Assembly: GCA_964542875.1 (NCBI GenBank)
Contig: CAZIWA010000005.1
Location: forward strand, 1-64,000
Reading direction: 5' to 3'
Length of the DNA: 64,000 nucleotides
Source: CAZGOM01 sp964542875
Lineage (GTDB): Bacteria > Planctomycetota > Phycisphaerae > Phycisphaerales > Phycisphaeraceae
A model generated the notes under the pieces. The model had not been told where the DNA came from and did not search any database. It saw nothing but the letters and a program-made list of their open reading frames with translations. Shown piece after piece: positions 15,892 to 25,100 of this stretch (its first letter is position 1; each line of letters begins with the position of its first letter). The position numbers and the translations under genes were made by a program.

Positions 15892-16902
15892 ATGAAGCCC
15901 CGTCACACTGGTTTTACCCTCATCGAACTCTTGGTGGTCATCTCGATCATCGCCCTCCTCATCGGCATTCTCCTGCCGGCTCTGGGCGGCGCCCGTGCCG
16001 AAGCACGCAAGGTCCAATGCTTGACCAACGTCCGAGGCCTGGCCCAGATGTCCAGCCTCTACACGGTCGACTTTAAGAACCTCTACCCCCCGCGTCAGGC
16101 CGGCACCGTCGGCGGCGGCGGCGTCTGGGGCGCATTCACCTCTTCCCGTATCCTCGCCCTCCATACTCAGCGCGATATCAAAACCTTCGCCTGCCCCAAC
16201 GATGAAGACAACGCCCGCCTCTACCCCATCGGCGGCGCTGGCACCTTCACCGTGGCAGCCAACGGCGTACCCACGCCCTCGGCCACCACGCAGCAGTACC
16301 TGGGTATCGGTCGCCAATACGGCACCGATGATACGGACACCAAGGGCGTCCGCATCAGCTACGCAATCAACGCCAACCTCACCATCGAACCCATTTCCTC
16401 ACCCATCAGCAACCGCAGCGTCATGTCCCAGCGCGTGGACGACTACAAGTTCCCCTCCCAGACTTTCGTTTACATCGAAAGCCCCTGGATCAACAGCCGC
16501 GGCTACCAGAACACCACCACCGACACCCTCGGCAGTGGTCCCAGCTGGTGGGTCCGGTACCGCTTCCTCTACCCCAACTGGCCTTCGCGCCTTGTCTGGA
16601 GCGGCGGCGGCTTCACCGATGACACCGGTGCCAGCCTCAGCCACATCATCAACGGCGCCACCGTCCCCATCAATGGCCAAAGCCCCACCAAGCCGGCCAG
16701 CCTCAGCAGCTCGGTTCCGATCCCGTCCAACGAAGTCAACGACAACTACCTGCGCCACCGCGGCGTCAACAACACGTCGTTCCTCGATGGCTCGGCCAAG
16801 TCGGTCCCCTTCGCTGACCTGATCGACTACACCCCCTCCCCCGACGGCATCATCCGGCCCCAGGCGAAGGTCATCTTCTCCATCGCCGACGACGCCAAGT
16901 AA
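15892..16902 (+). CDS. Prepilin-leader (DUF1559-like) protein
   Basis: 336 residues; AAGGA precedes the ATG. The leader GFTLIELLVVISIIALLIG is a textbook class III (type IV pilin-like) signal with glutamate at +5. Next comes ARKVQCLTNVRGLAQMSSLY, the conserved region of these proteins. Near the end is HRGVNNTSFLDGSAKSV, the H-X9-DG box. It is more distantly related to the three other copies in the window and lacks their aromatic C-terminal ending. It is followed by a terminator and therefore monocistronic. Function is unknown; related proteins occur in many copies per planctomycete genome. Confidence 0.85.
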   Translation: MKPRHTGFTLIELLVVISIIALLIGILLPALGGARAEARKVQCLTNVRGLAQMSSLYTVDFKNLYPPRQAGTVGGGGVWGAFTSSRILALHTQRDIKTFACPNDEDNARLYPIGGAGTFTVAANGVPTPSATTQQYLGIGRQYGTDDTDTKGVRISYAINANLTIEPISSPISNRSVMSQRVDDYKFPSQTFVYIESPWINSRGYQNTTTDTLGSGPSWWVRYRFLYPNWPSRLVWSGGGFTDDTGASLSHIINGATVPINGQSPTKPASLSSSVPIPSNEVNDNYLRHRGVNNTSFLDGSAKSVPFADLIDYTPSPDGIIRPQAKVIFSIADDAK

Positions 16903-16997
16903 AACTCTCCACAGTCCGGATCAGGCCTCGGCCGAGCACCTCGGCCGGCCGAGGCCCCCGGACATAAAAATAAATCCACCCGCATGATGTGGGGCAC

Positions 16998-17040
16998 ACC
17001 CTCGAGCTTGTCGGCACACACCGGCAACCCGAGGGTTTTT
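16998..17040 (+). terminator. Rho-independent terminator after the prepilin-leader gene
   Basis: Outer arms ACCCTCG and CGAGGGT, inner arms TTGTCGG and CCGGCAA with a small internal bulge, followed by TTTTT. It lies 96 bp past the stop at 16902. Confidence 0.75.
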
Positions 17041-17067
17041 CATTTGCAGCTTTTTCCCGCCTCTTAA

Positions 17068-17091
17068 CTTCGCGTCTTCGTGGCTTAGCGG
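17068..17091. repeat. Three imperfect octamers CTTCGCGT/CTTCGTGG/CTTAGCGG
   Basis: Three adjacent 8-base units sharing CTT and the GYG core occupy 17068-17075, 17076-17083 and 17084-17091. This looks like a short degenerate intergenic repeat rather than a coding remnant. Confidence 0.45.
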
Positions 17092-17216
17092 TTTAACCCT
17101 TCCTCTTCATTTCTACTCGTCCGCCAGTCATCACCACAATGCTTGCCCATCAATCCCTTATCTCCTCCTCAACCCGCTAGAATCAGAAAAACCACTCCTC
17201 TTAAAAGGATCACGCC

Positions 17217-17759
17217 ATGGCCGCCAAAACCAAAACAACCTCCCCTCAAACCAAGCGCGTGCTCATCCTCATCGGGGATGACTATGAAGACCTTGAACTG
17301 ATGTACCCCAAATACCGGCTCATCGAAGCCGGCATCAGCGTCACCGTCGCCGGGCCCGAAGCAAACAAGACCTACCACGGCAAAAACGGCTACCCCTGCA
17401 AATCCGACATCGATATCGCCGAAATGGAAGCCGACGACTTCCACGGCATCATCGTCCCCGGCGGATGGATGCCCGATAAGCTCCGCCGCGACCCCAAAGT
17501 CCTCAAACTCATCCAGGACTTCCACAAACAGAAAAAACTCATCGCCGCCATCTGTCACGGCGGATGGATCCCCATCTCCGCAGGCGTCTACAAAGGCATC
17601 AAAGTCACCGGTTCCCCAGGCATCAAAGACGACCTCATTAACGCCGGCGGCAAATACTCCGACGCCAGCGTCATCGTCGACGGCCACCACGTCTCCAGCC
17701 GCAAACCCGACGATCTCCCGGACTTCATGCGCGCCTGCCTCAAGGTGCTCGGCGTTTAA
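17217..17759 (+). CDS. DJ-1/PfpI family protein
   Basis: 180 residues, a single class I glutamine-amidotransferase-like domain. The acidic residue of the active site is in GDDYEDLELMYP near residue 20, and the nucleophile cysteine is in AAICHGGWIPI near residue 107 at the elbow. IIVPGGWMPDKLRRD is the family's glycine-rich turn. Members include protein deglycases, chaperones and intracellular peptidases; the sequence does not separate these. No signal peptide is seen. It is followed 44 bp later by a strong terminator, so it is probably monocistronic. Confidence 0.9.
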   Translation: MAAKTKTTSPQTKRVLILIGDDYEDLELMYPKYRLIEAGISVTVAGPEANKTYHGKNGYPCKSDIDIAEMEADDFHGIIVPGGWMPDKLRRDPKVLKLIQDFHKQKKLIAAICHGGWIPISAGVYKGIKVTGSPGIKDDLINAGGKYSDASVIVDGHHVSSRKPDDLPDFMRACLKVLGV

Positions 17760-17802
17760 ATCGTCTCGGGTCCCGCGTCCGATATCCCATGTGGAGAAAA
17801 AC

Positions 17803-17838
17803 AAAGAGGCCCGGAGTTGAATACTCCGGGCCTCTTTT
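17803..17838 (+). terminator. Rho-independent terminator after the DJ-1 gene
   Basis: Arms AAAGAGGCCCGGAG and CTCCGGGCCTCTTT with a 7-base loop and a T-run. The hairpin closely resembles the terminator at 40288-40320, and both have outer GTC/CGGG-type inverted repeats nearby. Confidence 0.9.
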
Positions 17839-17984
17839 TAGTCTGCTCTGATTTTCGACTCGGGACGACCTCCTCATTTTGTCCAGCATTCAACACATTC
17901 AAACCCTTGATCGCCCTTCCCCGGCCATTAAACTGGACATTCCCTCAAAGCCGTCGCCTTCTATCTCGCTCAACAAGCAATCCA

Positions 17985-19967
17985 ATGAACCCATCACGCG
18001 CCTGGTTTCTGCTGGCGATTAGCGTCGCAGTCATCCTGGCCTACGCCTGTGGCGGCGTCTCCCACCACGACTTTGTCTATCTCGACGACAACTTCTATCT
18101 CTTTCAAAATCAGTGGACCACCCAAGGCCTCACCTGGGACAGCCTCCACCACCACTTCACCCACACGACAGGCGGGCAATATCTCCCTGTCACCATGATC
18201 AGCTATCTCCCGCTGGTCTGGCTCTTTGGAATGAAAGCCCCGCCTCAAATCTGGTTCAACGTCGTCGTTCACACCCTCAATTGCCTCCTGATCGTCTGGG
18301 TGCTTCACAAATACACAGGCCGCTTCTGGGCCGCCGGCATCGTTGCCATGCTTTTCGCGCTCCACCCCATCCACGTGGAATCTGTGGCCTGGGCCACGGA
18401 GCGCAAAGATGTCCTCTATATGTTTTTCGGGCTCCTCACCCTCGGAACATACGCCGACTACGCCCGCAAGCCCGGCTTCTACCGCTACGCGCTTGTCCTG
18501 CTCTTCTACACGCTTTCCATGCTCTCCAAAGCCATGCTCGTCACCCTGCCTGCTCTACTGCTCCTGCTGGATGTGTGGCCGCTCAAGCGCATCTCAACCT
18601 CGCTTGCGCAATCGATACAAGACGCCCAATCCCGCAAGCTGATCTTCCGGCTTCTGGGAGAAAAACTCCCGCTTCTTCTCATCGCCCTTCTCATGTCCCT
18701 GATCACCCTCAAATCCACCACCGGGGTTCCCACACTGGCGCAACTGCCGCTGGGATATCGAATCGGCGTCGCCGTCACCGGCTATGTGGACTACCTCAGT
18801 GCCTTGGTATGGCCCTCGGGCCTCTGCGCGCTTTACCCCATCCCCCAAACCCTCAACAAATCAGAGATCGCCCTCAAAGCGGGCATTCTTATCGTGATCA
18901 CCGGCGCATGCATCTGGCAATGGGCCAAACGTCCCTATCTGCTCATCGGCTGGCTTTGGTATGTCGTCACCCTCGCCCCGGTCTCCGGCCTTCTCCAGGC
19001 GGGCAACCAGGCAAGGGCCGATCGCTTTACCTATTGGCCGTTTCTCGGGCTCTACATCGCACTGGCTTGGGCCGTGTGCGACTGGGCCACTCCGGTGCCG
19101 GACTTAAATGCACAAGCTTCCAATAACCGTCAAAGCAGAAAGACAACCCTCCTGGCGGCTGCCCTTTTTTGTATTGCGGCCGCGCTCTTTTGGGTCACCG
19201 TTTCTCAAGTCGCACACTGGTCCGACAGCCCAACGCTCTTTAAGCGCATCCTCCAGGTAACAGGCCACAACCCCCAGATCCGGACTGCGCTGGGAACCTA
19301 TTACCTTGAGAGAAAAAATCTGGCCGACGCCCAACATGAACTTCAAATCGCCGTTGAAGAAAAGCCCGATCACCTCCAGGCACTGGTTCCGCTCGCCCAG
19401 ACCTATGCGCAGACAGGCCAACCCCAGGCGGCCCTCCGGATATTGGACCACATCGCCCTTCTCCCGAGTGAAAGCAATCCCGCCACTTCTGACGCGGCCC
19501 TTCTTTACCTCCAACTGGGCGAACCGCAAAAAGCGATGAATCTCATCGCCCGGTGCCTCAGCACGCTGCCCAACGATCCCGCTGTGCAAAACAACGCCGG
19601 CATTATTTACGTTTGGGCTGGCGCTACGCCGGAACAAAAATCCCGGGGGTTGTCGCTTCTGGAATCCGCGTTGGAAAAATCACCCCAGTCACCGGCCGTC
19701 CTTACCAACCTCGGCGCCGCCAATTTCATTCTCGGCCGCTACGGCGAAGCCCAGGTCTTGTTTCTCAACGCGATAAACACCGACCCCCGCTATCTGCGTC
19801 CCTATTCCTTGCTGGGCCACCTTTACGAAAAAACCTCATCTCCAGCCCTTGCAGTCCAGATCTACAAAGCCGGCCTGGCCATTGACCCGACAGACGCCCC
19901 ATGCGCCGATGCGCTGCAGCGCCTGCTCTCGAAAGTCGACGCGCAATCTCCCCCGCCCGCTCAATGA
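17985..19967 (+). CDS. TMTC/ArnT-like multi-pass membrane protein with C-terminal TPR repeats
   Basis: 660 residues from the ATG at 17985; a longer frame would begin inside the upstream terminator, which rules it out. About ten membrane helices cover residues 5-410. The DDNFYLF motif near residue 31 is the acidic loop seen in GT-C-fold glycosyltransferases of the TMTC/O-mannosyltransferase type, and LHPIHVESVAWATERKDVL near residue 125 is the family's most conserved segment. Residues 430-650 hold TPR units (LGTYYLERKNLADAQHEL, LQLGEPQKAM, LGAANFILGRYGEAQVLF). It may glycosylate exported proteins. A paralog lies at 29888-31855. Confidence 0.8.
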   Translation: MNPSRAWFLLAISVAVILAYACGGVSHHDFVYLDDNFYLFQNQWTTQGLTWDSLHHHFTHTTGGQYLPVTMISYLPLVWLFGMKAPPQIWFNVVVHTLNCLLIVWVLHKYTGRFWAAGIVAMLFALHPIHVESVAWATERKDVLYMFFGLLTLGTYADYARKPGFYRYALVLLFYTLSMLSKAMLVTLPALLLLLDVWPLKRISTSLAQSIQDAQSRKLIFRLLGEKLPLLLIALLMSLITLKSTTGVPTLAQLPLGYRIGVAVTGYVDYLSALVWPSGLCALYPIPQTLNKSEIALKAGILIVITGACIWQWAKRPYLLIGWLWYVVTLAPVSGLLQAGNQARADRFTYWPFLGLYIALAWAVCDWATPVPDLNAQASNNRQSRKTTLLAAALFCIAAALFWVTVSQVAHWSDSPTLFKRILQVTGHNPQIRTALGTYYLERKNLADAQHELQIAVEEKPDHLQALVPLAQTYAQTGQPQAALRILDHIALLPSESNPATSDAALLYLQLGEPQKAMNLIARCLSTLPNDPAVQNNAGIIYVWAGATPEQKSRGLSLLESALEKSPQSPAVLTNLGAANFILGRYGEAQVLFLNAINTDPRYLRPYSLLGHLYEKTSSPALAVQIYKAGLAIDPTDAPCADALQRLLSKVDAQSPPPAQ

Positions 19968-20144
19968 CTCACTCATCCGCCGCACCGGCACGGGGGCAAA
20001 AGCCCCTCCCTCAAGGCTTAAAACCCAGCCTGCCTCGGTCAAAACACGTCAGATATCGTTTTAGAAACACTCTCCTGCCATCAAACCATGGCACACTGTC
20101 GTTTCGTGTCTTGACCGCTTTTATTCCCTAAGGAAGTTCCTCCC

Positions 20145-21410
20145 ATGGCCAAAAAGTCATCCAGCCAGAAACCCATCAGAGTCGGCGTCATCGGCGTTGG
20201 CCGCGGCCAAAGCTATGCCTCGGGCGCTACCAAGCATGTCGGCATGGAGCTTGTCGCCATCTGCGACATCTGGGAAGAGAAGCTCAAGGAAGTCGGCAAG
20301 AAATACAACGTCGCCACTTACACCGACTACGACAAGTTCCTCGAACACGACATGGATGCCGTCGTCCTTGCCAACTTCTTCCATCAGCACGCCCCCTTTG
20401 CCATCAAGGCGCTTAACGCCGGCAAGCATGTCATGAGTGAGACCTCTTCCAACGGCACTCTCGCCGACGGCGTGGCCCTCTGCCGGGCCGTGGAAAAGAG
20501 CAAAAAAACCTACATGCTCGCCGAGAACTACCCTTACACCAAGTTCAACCAGGAAATGCGTCGGGTCTACCGGTCCGGCGAAGTCGGCAAGGCGCTCTAT
20601 GCCGAGGGTGAATACAACCACCCCATGTCCGACCATTCCATCAACTCCATCGCCCCCGGCGAAAAGCACTGGCGCAACCATCTCCCTTCCACCTACTACT
20701 GCACCCATGCCCTGGCGCCGCTGGTCTGCATGACCGAAGCCCTTCCCAAATCCGTCACCGCCATCTCCATCCCCTCCCGTGATGTGTGCGTGAACACCGC
20801 CCGCTGCGCCGACCCCGGCTCGGTCATCCTCACCCACAACACCGACGGCTCGGTCTTCCGGATTCTCTCGCTGGTCATGCCCGGCCACAGCAACTATTAC
20901 CGTCTTCACGGCACCAAGGGCGCCATGGAAATCACCCGCGGCCCCGGCTACTTCGGCCCCGGCCAGGTCCGTGTGTGGCACGAGGAATGGGACACCCAAA
21001 ACGGGAAATTCCCCACCGACCGGGTCTACACCCCCGATTGGCCTGAACACGCCGAGCTCGCCAACAAGGCCGGCCACGGCGGCGGCGACTTCTGGACCAA
21101 CTTCCACTTCGCCAACGCCATCCGCGCCGGCGGACAACCCTTCCTGGACGTCTACCGCGGCGTCAACATGTCCAGCGTCGGCATCCTCGCCTGGCGCAGC
21201 GCCCTCAACGGCGGCATCCCCCAAGCCGTCCCGGACTTCTCCAAAGAATCCGACCGCAAAAAGTTTGAAAACGATCACTGGTCTCCCTGGCCCGACGGCA
21301 CCGGCGACGGCAAAGCCCCAGCCAGCGTCACCGGCTTCATGAAGCCCACCGCCAAAGGCCTGGCAGCAGCCAAGAAAATCTGGAAGGACCTTGGCTACAA
21401 AGGCAAATAA
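20145..21410 (+). CDS. Gfo/Idh/MocA family oxidoreductase
   Basis: 421 residues. An N-terminal Rossmann fold has GVIGVGRG near residue 13 for NAD(P), followed by ICDIWEEKLKE and VLANFFHQHAPFAIKAL. In the family a conserved EKP supplies a catalytic lysine after HV; here that position reads HVMSETSSNG, so the lysine is absent. The C-terminal substrate domain includes SEVGKALYAEGEYNHPM-like text near residue 150. This class oxidises or dehydrates sugars and cyclitols, but the changed motif means activity cannot be assumed. No Tat signal is seen. It is monocistronic; the conserved element and a terminator follow. Confidence 0.85.
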   Translation: MAKKSSSQKPIRVGVIGVGRGQSYASGATKHVGMELVAICDIWEEKLKEVGKKYNVATYTDYDKFLEHDMDAVVLANFFHQHAPFAIKALNAGKHVMSETSSNGTLADGVALCRAVEKSKKTYMLAENYPYTKFNQEMRRVYRSGEVGKALYAEGEYNHPMSDHSINSIAPGEKHWRNHLPSTYYCTHALAPLVCMTEALPKSVTAISIPSRDVCVNTARCADPGSVILTHNTDGSVFRILSLVMPGHSNYYRLHGTKGAMEITRGPGYFGPGQVRVWHEEWDTQNGKFPTDRVYTPDWPEHAELANKAGHGGGDFWTNFHFANAIRAGGQPFLDVYRGVNMSSVGILAWRSALNGGIPQAVPDFSKESDRKKFENDHWSPWPDGTGDGKAPASVTGFMKPTAKGLAAAKKIWKDLGYKGK

Positions 21411-21430
21411 TCCGGCCGCGCATTTTCTAC

Positions 21431-21555
21431 GCCCCAGCGGGTCTTCAAGCGCAGCCGCAGGACAACACTCATTCGACATCGCCTTGTTTTTCGGCCCCCT
21501 TCGATGGGGGCTGAAAAAGTCTTCTCTGTGTTGAAGTCACAACGCCTTTTTGACC
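21431..21555 (+). repeat. Conserved intergenic element, copy B (putative structured RNA)
   Basis: Homolog of 7821-7990. GTCTTCAA (21441-21448) and TTGAAG (21531-21536) can close the element. The internal hairpin has arms CGGCCCCC (21492-21499) and GGGGGCTG (21506-21513) with loop TTCGAT. Relative to copy A, paired positions changed together (A-T to C-G) or stayed pairable (A-T to G-T). It starts 20 bp after the oxidoreductase stop and is followed by a terminator at 21579, so it could be a 3'-UTR-derived or independent small RNA. Confidence 0.5.
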
Positions 21556-21578
21556 TCAATAAGCCAAAAACCATCCCT

Positions 21579-21608
21579 GCCGGAGCCTCACTGGCTCCGG
21601 CTTTTTTT
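21579..21608 (+). terminator. Strong Rho-independent terminator
   Basis: Arms GCCGGAGCC and GGCTCCGGC form a perfect 9-bp stem with loop TCACT, followed by seven Ts. It ends transcription of the oxidoreductase gene and of the element just before it. Confidence 0.93.
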
Positions 21609-21682
21609 GTTTCCTCCCCCATCCACAAGCCTCCCAACATGCAATAAGGTCATTTTTATCCCAAATCTCCGCCCATCCCTGC

Positions 21683-21734
21683 TTGACTCGGACATGTCCT
21701 TGGGTTATTTTTTCAGTGTTAGAAAATTGACACT
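21683..21734 (+). promoter_or_regulatory. Putative blaI-blaR1 promoter with two dyads
   Basis: TTGACT (21683-21688), 16-base spacer, TTATTT (21705-21710). A palindrome GGACATGTCC (21690-21699) lies in the spacer, and AGTGT (21715-21719) mirrors ACACT (21730-21734) across the likely start site. BlaI-type repressors bind dyads in their own promoter, so either could be the operator. Confidence 0.35.
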
Positions 21735-21777
21735 TATTCATTCTTCACAACCAACCTTCGGGGGAGAGCGAAATAAA

Positions 21778-22167
21778 ATGGCCGACCAGCCACCCCTCCT
21801 CACCAAGCGCGAACAACAGATCATGGAAGTCCTCTTTGCCCGGGGGCAGGCCACCGCCGTTGAAGTCTGGCAGGCACTCCCTGATCGCCCCAGCCGCACC
21901 GCCATCCGCACGCTCCTGAAAATCCTTGAGATGCGCGGCCATGTCACCCATACTCAAGAAGGCCGGGAATTTGTTTACAAGCCCAGTCAGGCACGCAGCA
22001 AGGTGGGCGCATCCACCCTGCGCAAAGTGCTGGACACGTTCTTCGAAGGTTCTCTGGCTCAAGCCGTCGCCGCCCATCTCACCGGTGACGCAAATGAAAA
22101 GATCGACGACAAAGAACTCGCGCACCTCCAGAAATTGATCAAAGAGGCGCGCAAAAAGGGGGAATAG
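21778..22167 (+). CDS. blaI: BlaI/MecI/CopY family transcriptional repressor
   Basis: 129 residues, the usual BlaI size. The winged helix covers residues 5-75: LTKREQQIMEVLFARGQATAVEVW, then RTAIRTLLKILEMRGHVTH and EGREFVYKP. The C-terminal dimerisation helices contain LRKVLDTFFEGSLAQAVAAHL. In characterised systems the repressor is cut after its sensor peptidase detects a signal. The ATG at 21778 with GGGGGAGAG upstream was chosen over a much earlier in-frame start. It ends 1 bp before the blaR1-like gene, the standard pairing. Confidence 0.92.
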   Translation: MADQPPLLTKREQQIMEVLFARGQATAVEVWQALPDRPSRTAIRTLLKILEMRGHVTHTQEGREFVYKPSQARSKVGASTLRKVLDTFFEGSLAQAVAAHLTGDANEKIDDKELAHLQKLIKEARKKGE

Positions 22168-22168
22168 C

Positions 22169-25100
22169 ATGCCGGCCCTGTTTGAATCAGTATTTAATCA
22201 GATAGGGCCCGCAGGCTTTGAAGGCCTCACCCAGGGCATCCTCCGGGGAACGCTTGGGCTGGTCATTGCCGGCTCGATTGCCTTGGCGCTCCACAAGCGC
22301 GTTTCCCCCGCCACCAGACACATGATCTGGACCATCGGCGTCACCATTCTCTTGCTGGTGCCGCTGGGCATGGTTGCCGCGCCGGCGATGCGCATTCTGC
22401 CCGACTGGTCTGAGCCCATGCGCGTGGAGATCGTAAAAACAGTGGTCCCGCCCGGCCCGCACTTCGTGCCTTACAAGGAGTACGGCTATCAAAGCTGGAC
22501 CGCGCCCGCGGATGACTTAGGCCGCTCCTCAAGCTGGGCGCCTTCTTCAGGCCCCGCTTTTTCGATCACCCATGAGGAACGGGATGTGGCCCCGGCGCTC
22601 TCCCATGTGCCCTCTTACGCGCCTCCGCGTGAAATAGCGCCCCCAGCCCCCCAGGCACCACAGGCAGCAGCTCCCATCGGAGAACGGGTTTCCGGGCCCG
22701 CCTTCCCGTGGGGCGGCTTCCTTTTTGCAACCTGGCTGGTCGGTTTTCTGCTCTGCATCGCGCCGGTGATGGTTGGTTTCATCACCATGTTCATCACCCG
22801 GCTTAAGCACCGTCACGTGTCGGATGGCCCCTGGCATGACCTTCTTCAATCCCTGCGCAAGCAACTGGGCATCCGCCGTCCCGTCTCGCTGATCCGCTCC
22901 AAAGCAGGCGCCATGCCCATGACATGGGGCTTCTTCCTTCCTCAGGTCGTCCTGCCGGAAGACTCCTTTGGATGGACTGCCGAGCGCAAACGCGTCGTCC
23001 TCCTTCATGAGCTTGCCCATGTTCGCCGGTGGGACACCCTCACTCAACTCCTGGCCCAGGTGGCTTGCGCGCTCTTTTGGTTCAACCCCCTGGTCTGGTA
23101 CGCCGGCTCGCGCATGCGCATCGAGCGGGAACTGGCCTGTGACGATCTGGTCCTGCGCGCCGGTTGCCGGCCCAGCGACTACGCCGAGGAGCTCCTTGGC
23201 ATCGCCGTTGGCCGCGGTTACTCCGGCATGACCGGTTCGCTTGGCGTGCCAATGGCGCGCGCTTCCAAGATTCAAAGCCGGATCCGGTCCATCCTGGATC
23301 TTGGCCGCCGTCCGGGAGCCATCACCCGGCTCGGGCTGTTCACCGGCGTGATCGCAGCGGCCGCAGTGCTTGTTCCCGCACTCATGCTGCGCGCCAAATC
23401 CAGCATCCCGGCACAAGACCCTCTCGCCTGGGCCAGCAACCTCCTCAACTCCCCAAACACGCTTCCCGCGAACCCCAAGGCGCCGGAAAAAGCGATTGCC
23501 TCCTCCATCGCTCGCAAAGAAATCCCACTCCCTCCTTCTCCGGCATCCGCTTCTGAGCTGGCGGCCCGGGAAGAGCTCGTGCCCACGGCTGAGTCCGCCG
23601 GCGGGCCCGCCGAAACACCTTCGCCTCTCCCCGCCCAGCCAGACCCGGCCCTCATCGCCGTGATTCAAAAGCGCCTGGACACCCGGTTCCCCAATATCGA
23701 CATTCTTAACCAGCCGCTGGACGCAACCCTTCAAAAACTGGCCGACGACGCCAAGGTGAAGCTCGACATCGACTGGAACATGCTCGCACAGGCAGGCATC
23801 GTAAACAACACCCCCATGCGCTATGTCGGTCAGAACGTAACCTGTGGCGAAGTGATCCAAAGCCTGCTCATCCAGGCCACTCCCGCCAACCTCAGCAGCA
23901 ACCGCCCCGTGCTGGTGGTTCGCGAACACTCCGCGTGGATTGCGCCTCGCTACTCCGCACTGGCTGACACCGCCACCCAGACCTATCGCCTCAAATCGCT
24001 CCTGGCGGCAAAGGACGACAAGGGGCAACCCCTCTGGACGCCAAAAACCCTCCTGGATCGGATCAAGCAGTCCGGCGAACCCGGCGACTGGGATCACCCG
24101 GAATTCACCAACGCCAGCTTTGTCGATACCGTCCTGACGGTTCGCGCACCCCAGGCGACCCACGCCCAGATCCGGCGAATCATTGCCGAAGAAACGGTTG
24201 AAACACGCCCCCTTCAGCCCAAATCCCCTCTTTCCCGCAACATTTCACACCAGCCCATCAATGACGCCTTCGACAAAGACCCCGCTAAAACGCTCGTCTT
24301 GAACAACGCCGGTTCTTGGAATGAGGTTGTCTGGCTGTATAACGCCATGGCGGTAAGCGCCAGGAAATTTAAAGAATCCGCGAATGACGTCTGGCGCTTC
24401 ACCATCACAGACCCCAAAGCCCGCCAGGTGTGGTACAGGCACATCACATCGCCCGTCATCGCAGATCGCTACCCCTATCTGGTCGTTCGATACCGTGCCA
24501 CCGGCCTGGCCTCCAGCGCGCCGTACATGTTCTGGATGGACGACGGCCTTGGCCCCAACATGGGGGGCTTTGCCCCTCTTGGCACTTCCAACATGATCGC
24601 CGACGGCGTGGTTCGGGAGATCAAAGTCGACCTGCGCACCATCCCGCGTACCAAGAGCAACACCCCCGGCCCGCTCGCAGGCTCACTGGCCATCGGCGTC
24701 TCCAACGCTGCCGGCAAGCGTGCGGACTTTGATCTCATACAAATCCGCTTGGAAGCCGACCCCAATTCCCCTAACAAGCCCGTGGCGCTGGACCAGACCG
24801 GCGCCTTCAAAATTGTCGATGAAGACGGCCAGCCCATTCAGGGCGCCACCGTCCAGGCCATGGCGGATTGGCAAAATCTCTCCACCACCGGCATCACCGA
24901 TTCTGACGGCCTCACCCGTGTCTGGTTTGGCCGCCCCACCACCATCGGCCGGTACAACCGCCCCGACCGCCCCGAACCCTCCGACGCCATGGTGGTTCAC
25001 GTGGTCAAGGACGGCTACTGGTCACGCATGTTCCGAATCGGCTTCCCACTTCCCCCTGAGTTCGTCTTGAAGCTCGACCCCATCGGCCAGGCTAAAGGCA

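Larger units (their letters stand above)
16903..17216. other. Gene-free stretch with hairpins, terminator and short octamer repeats
   Basis: About 314 bases. It contains a GC-rich inverted repeat at 16924-16957 (arms GGCCTCGGC and GCCGAGGCC), the terminator at 16998-17040, and three imperfect octamers at 17068-17091. AAGGAT near 17207 is the ribosome-binding site for the next gene. Confidence 0.75.
21411..21777. other. Intergenic region carrying element copy B, a terminator and the blaI promoter
   Basis: About 367 bases without a gene. In order it holds the conserved element (21431-21555), a strong terminator (21579-21608), a T-rich stretch, and the putative blaI promoter and operators (21683-21734). 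Confidence 0.8.

Noticed and set aside
17817..17984. An N-terminal extension of the TMTC-like protein
   Set aside because: It would begin inside the terminator loop of the preceding gene and does not resemble the paralog.
20157..21479. A 440-codon minus-strand frame opposite the Gfo/Idh/MocA gene
   Set aside because: Composition is glycine-, valine- and aspartate-rich as expected for an antisense shadow; it also runs through the conserved intergenic element.
22547..24163. A 538-codon minus-strand frame within the BlaR1-like gene
   Set aside because: Mirror of the zinc-peptidase region; no start signal and no family text.
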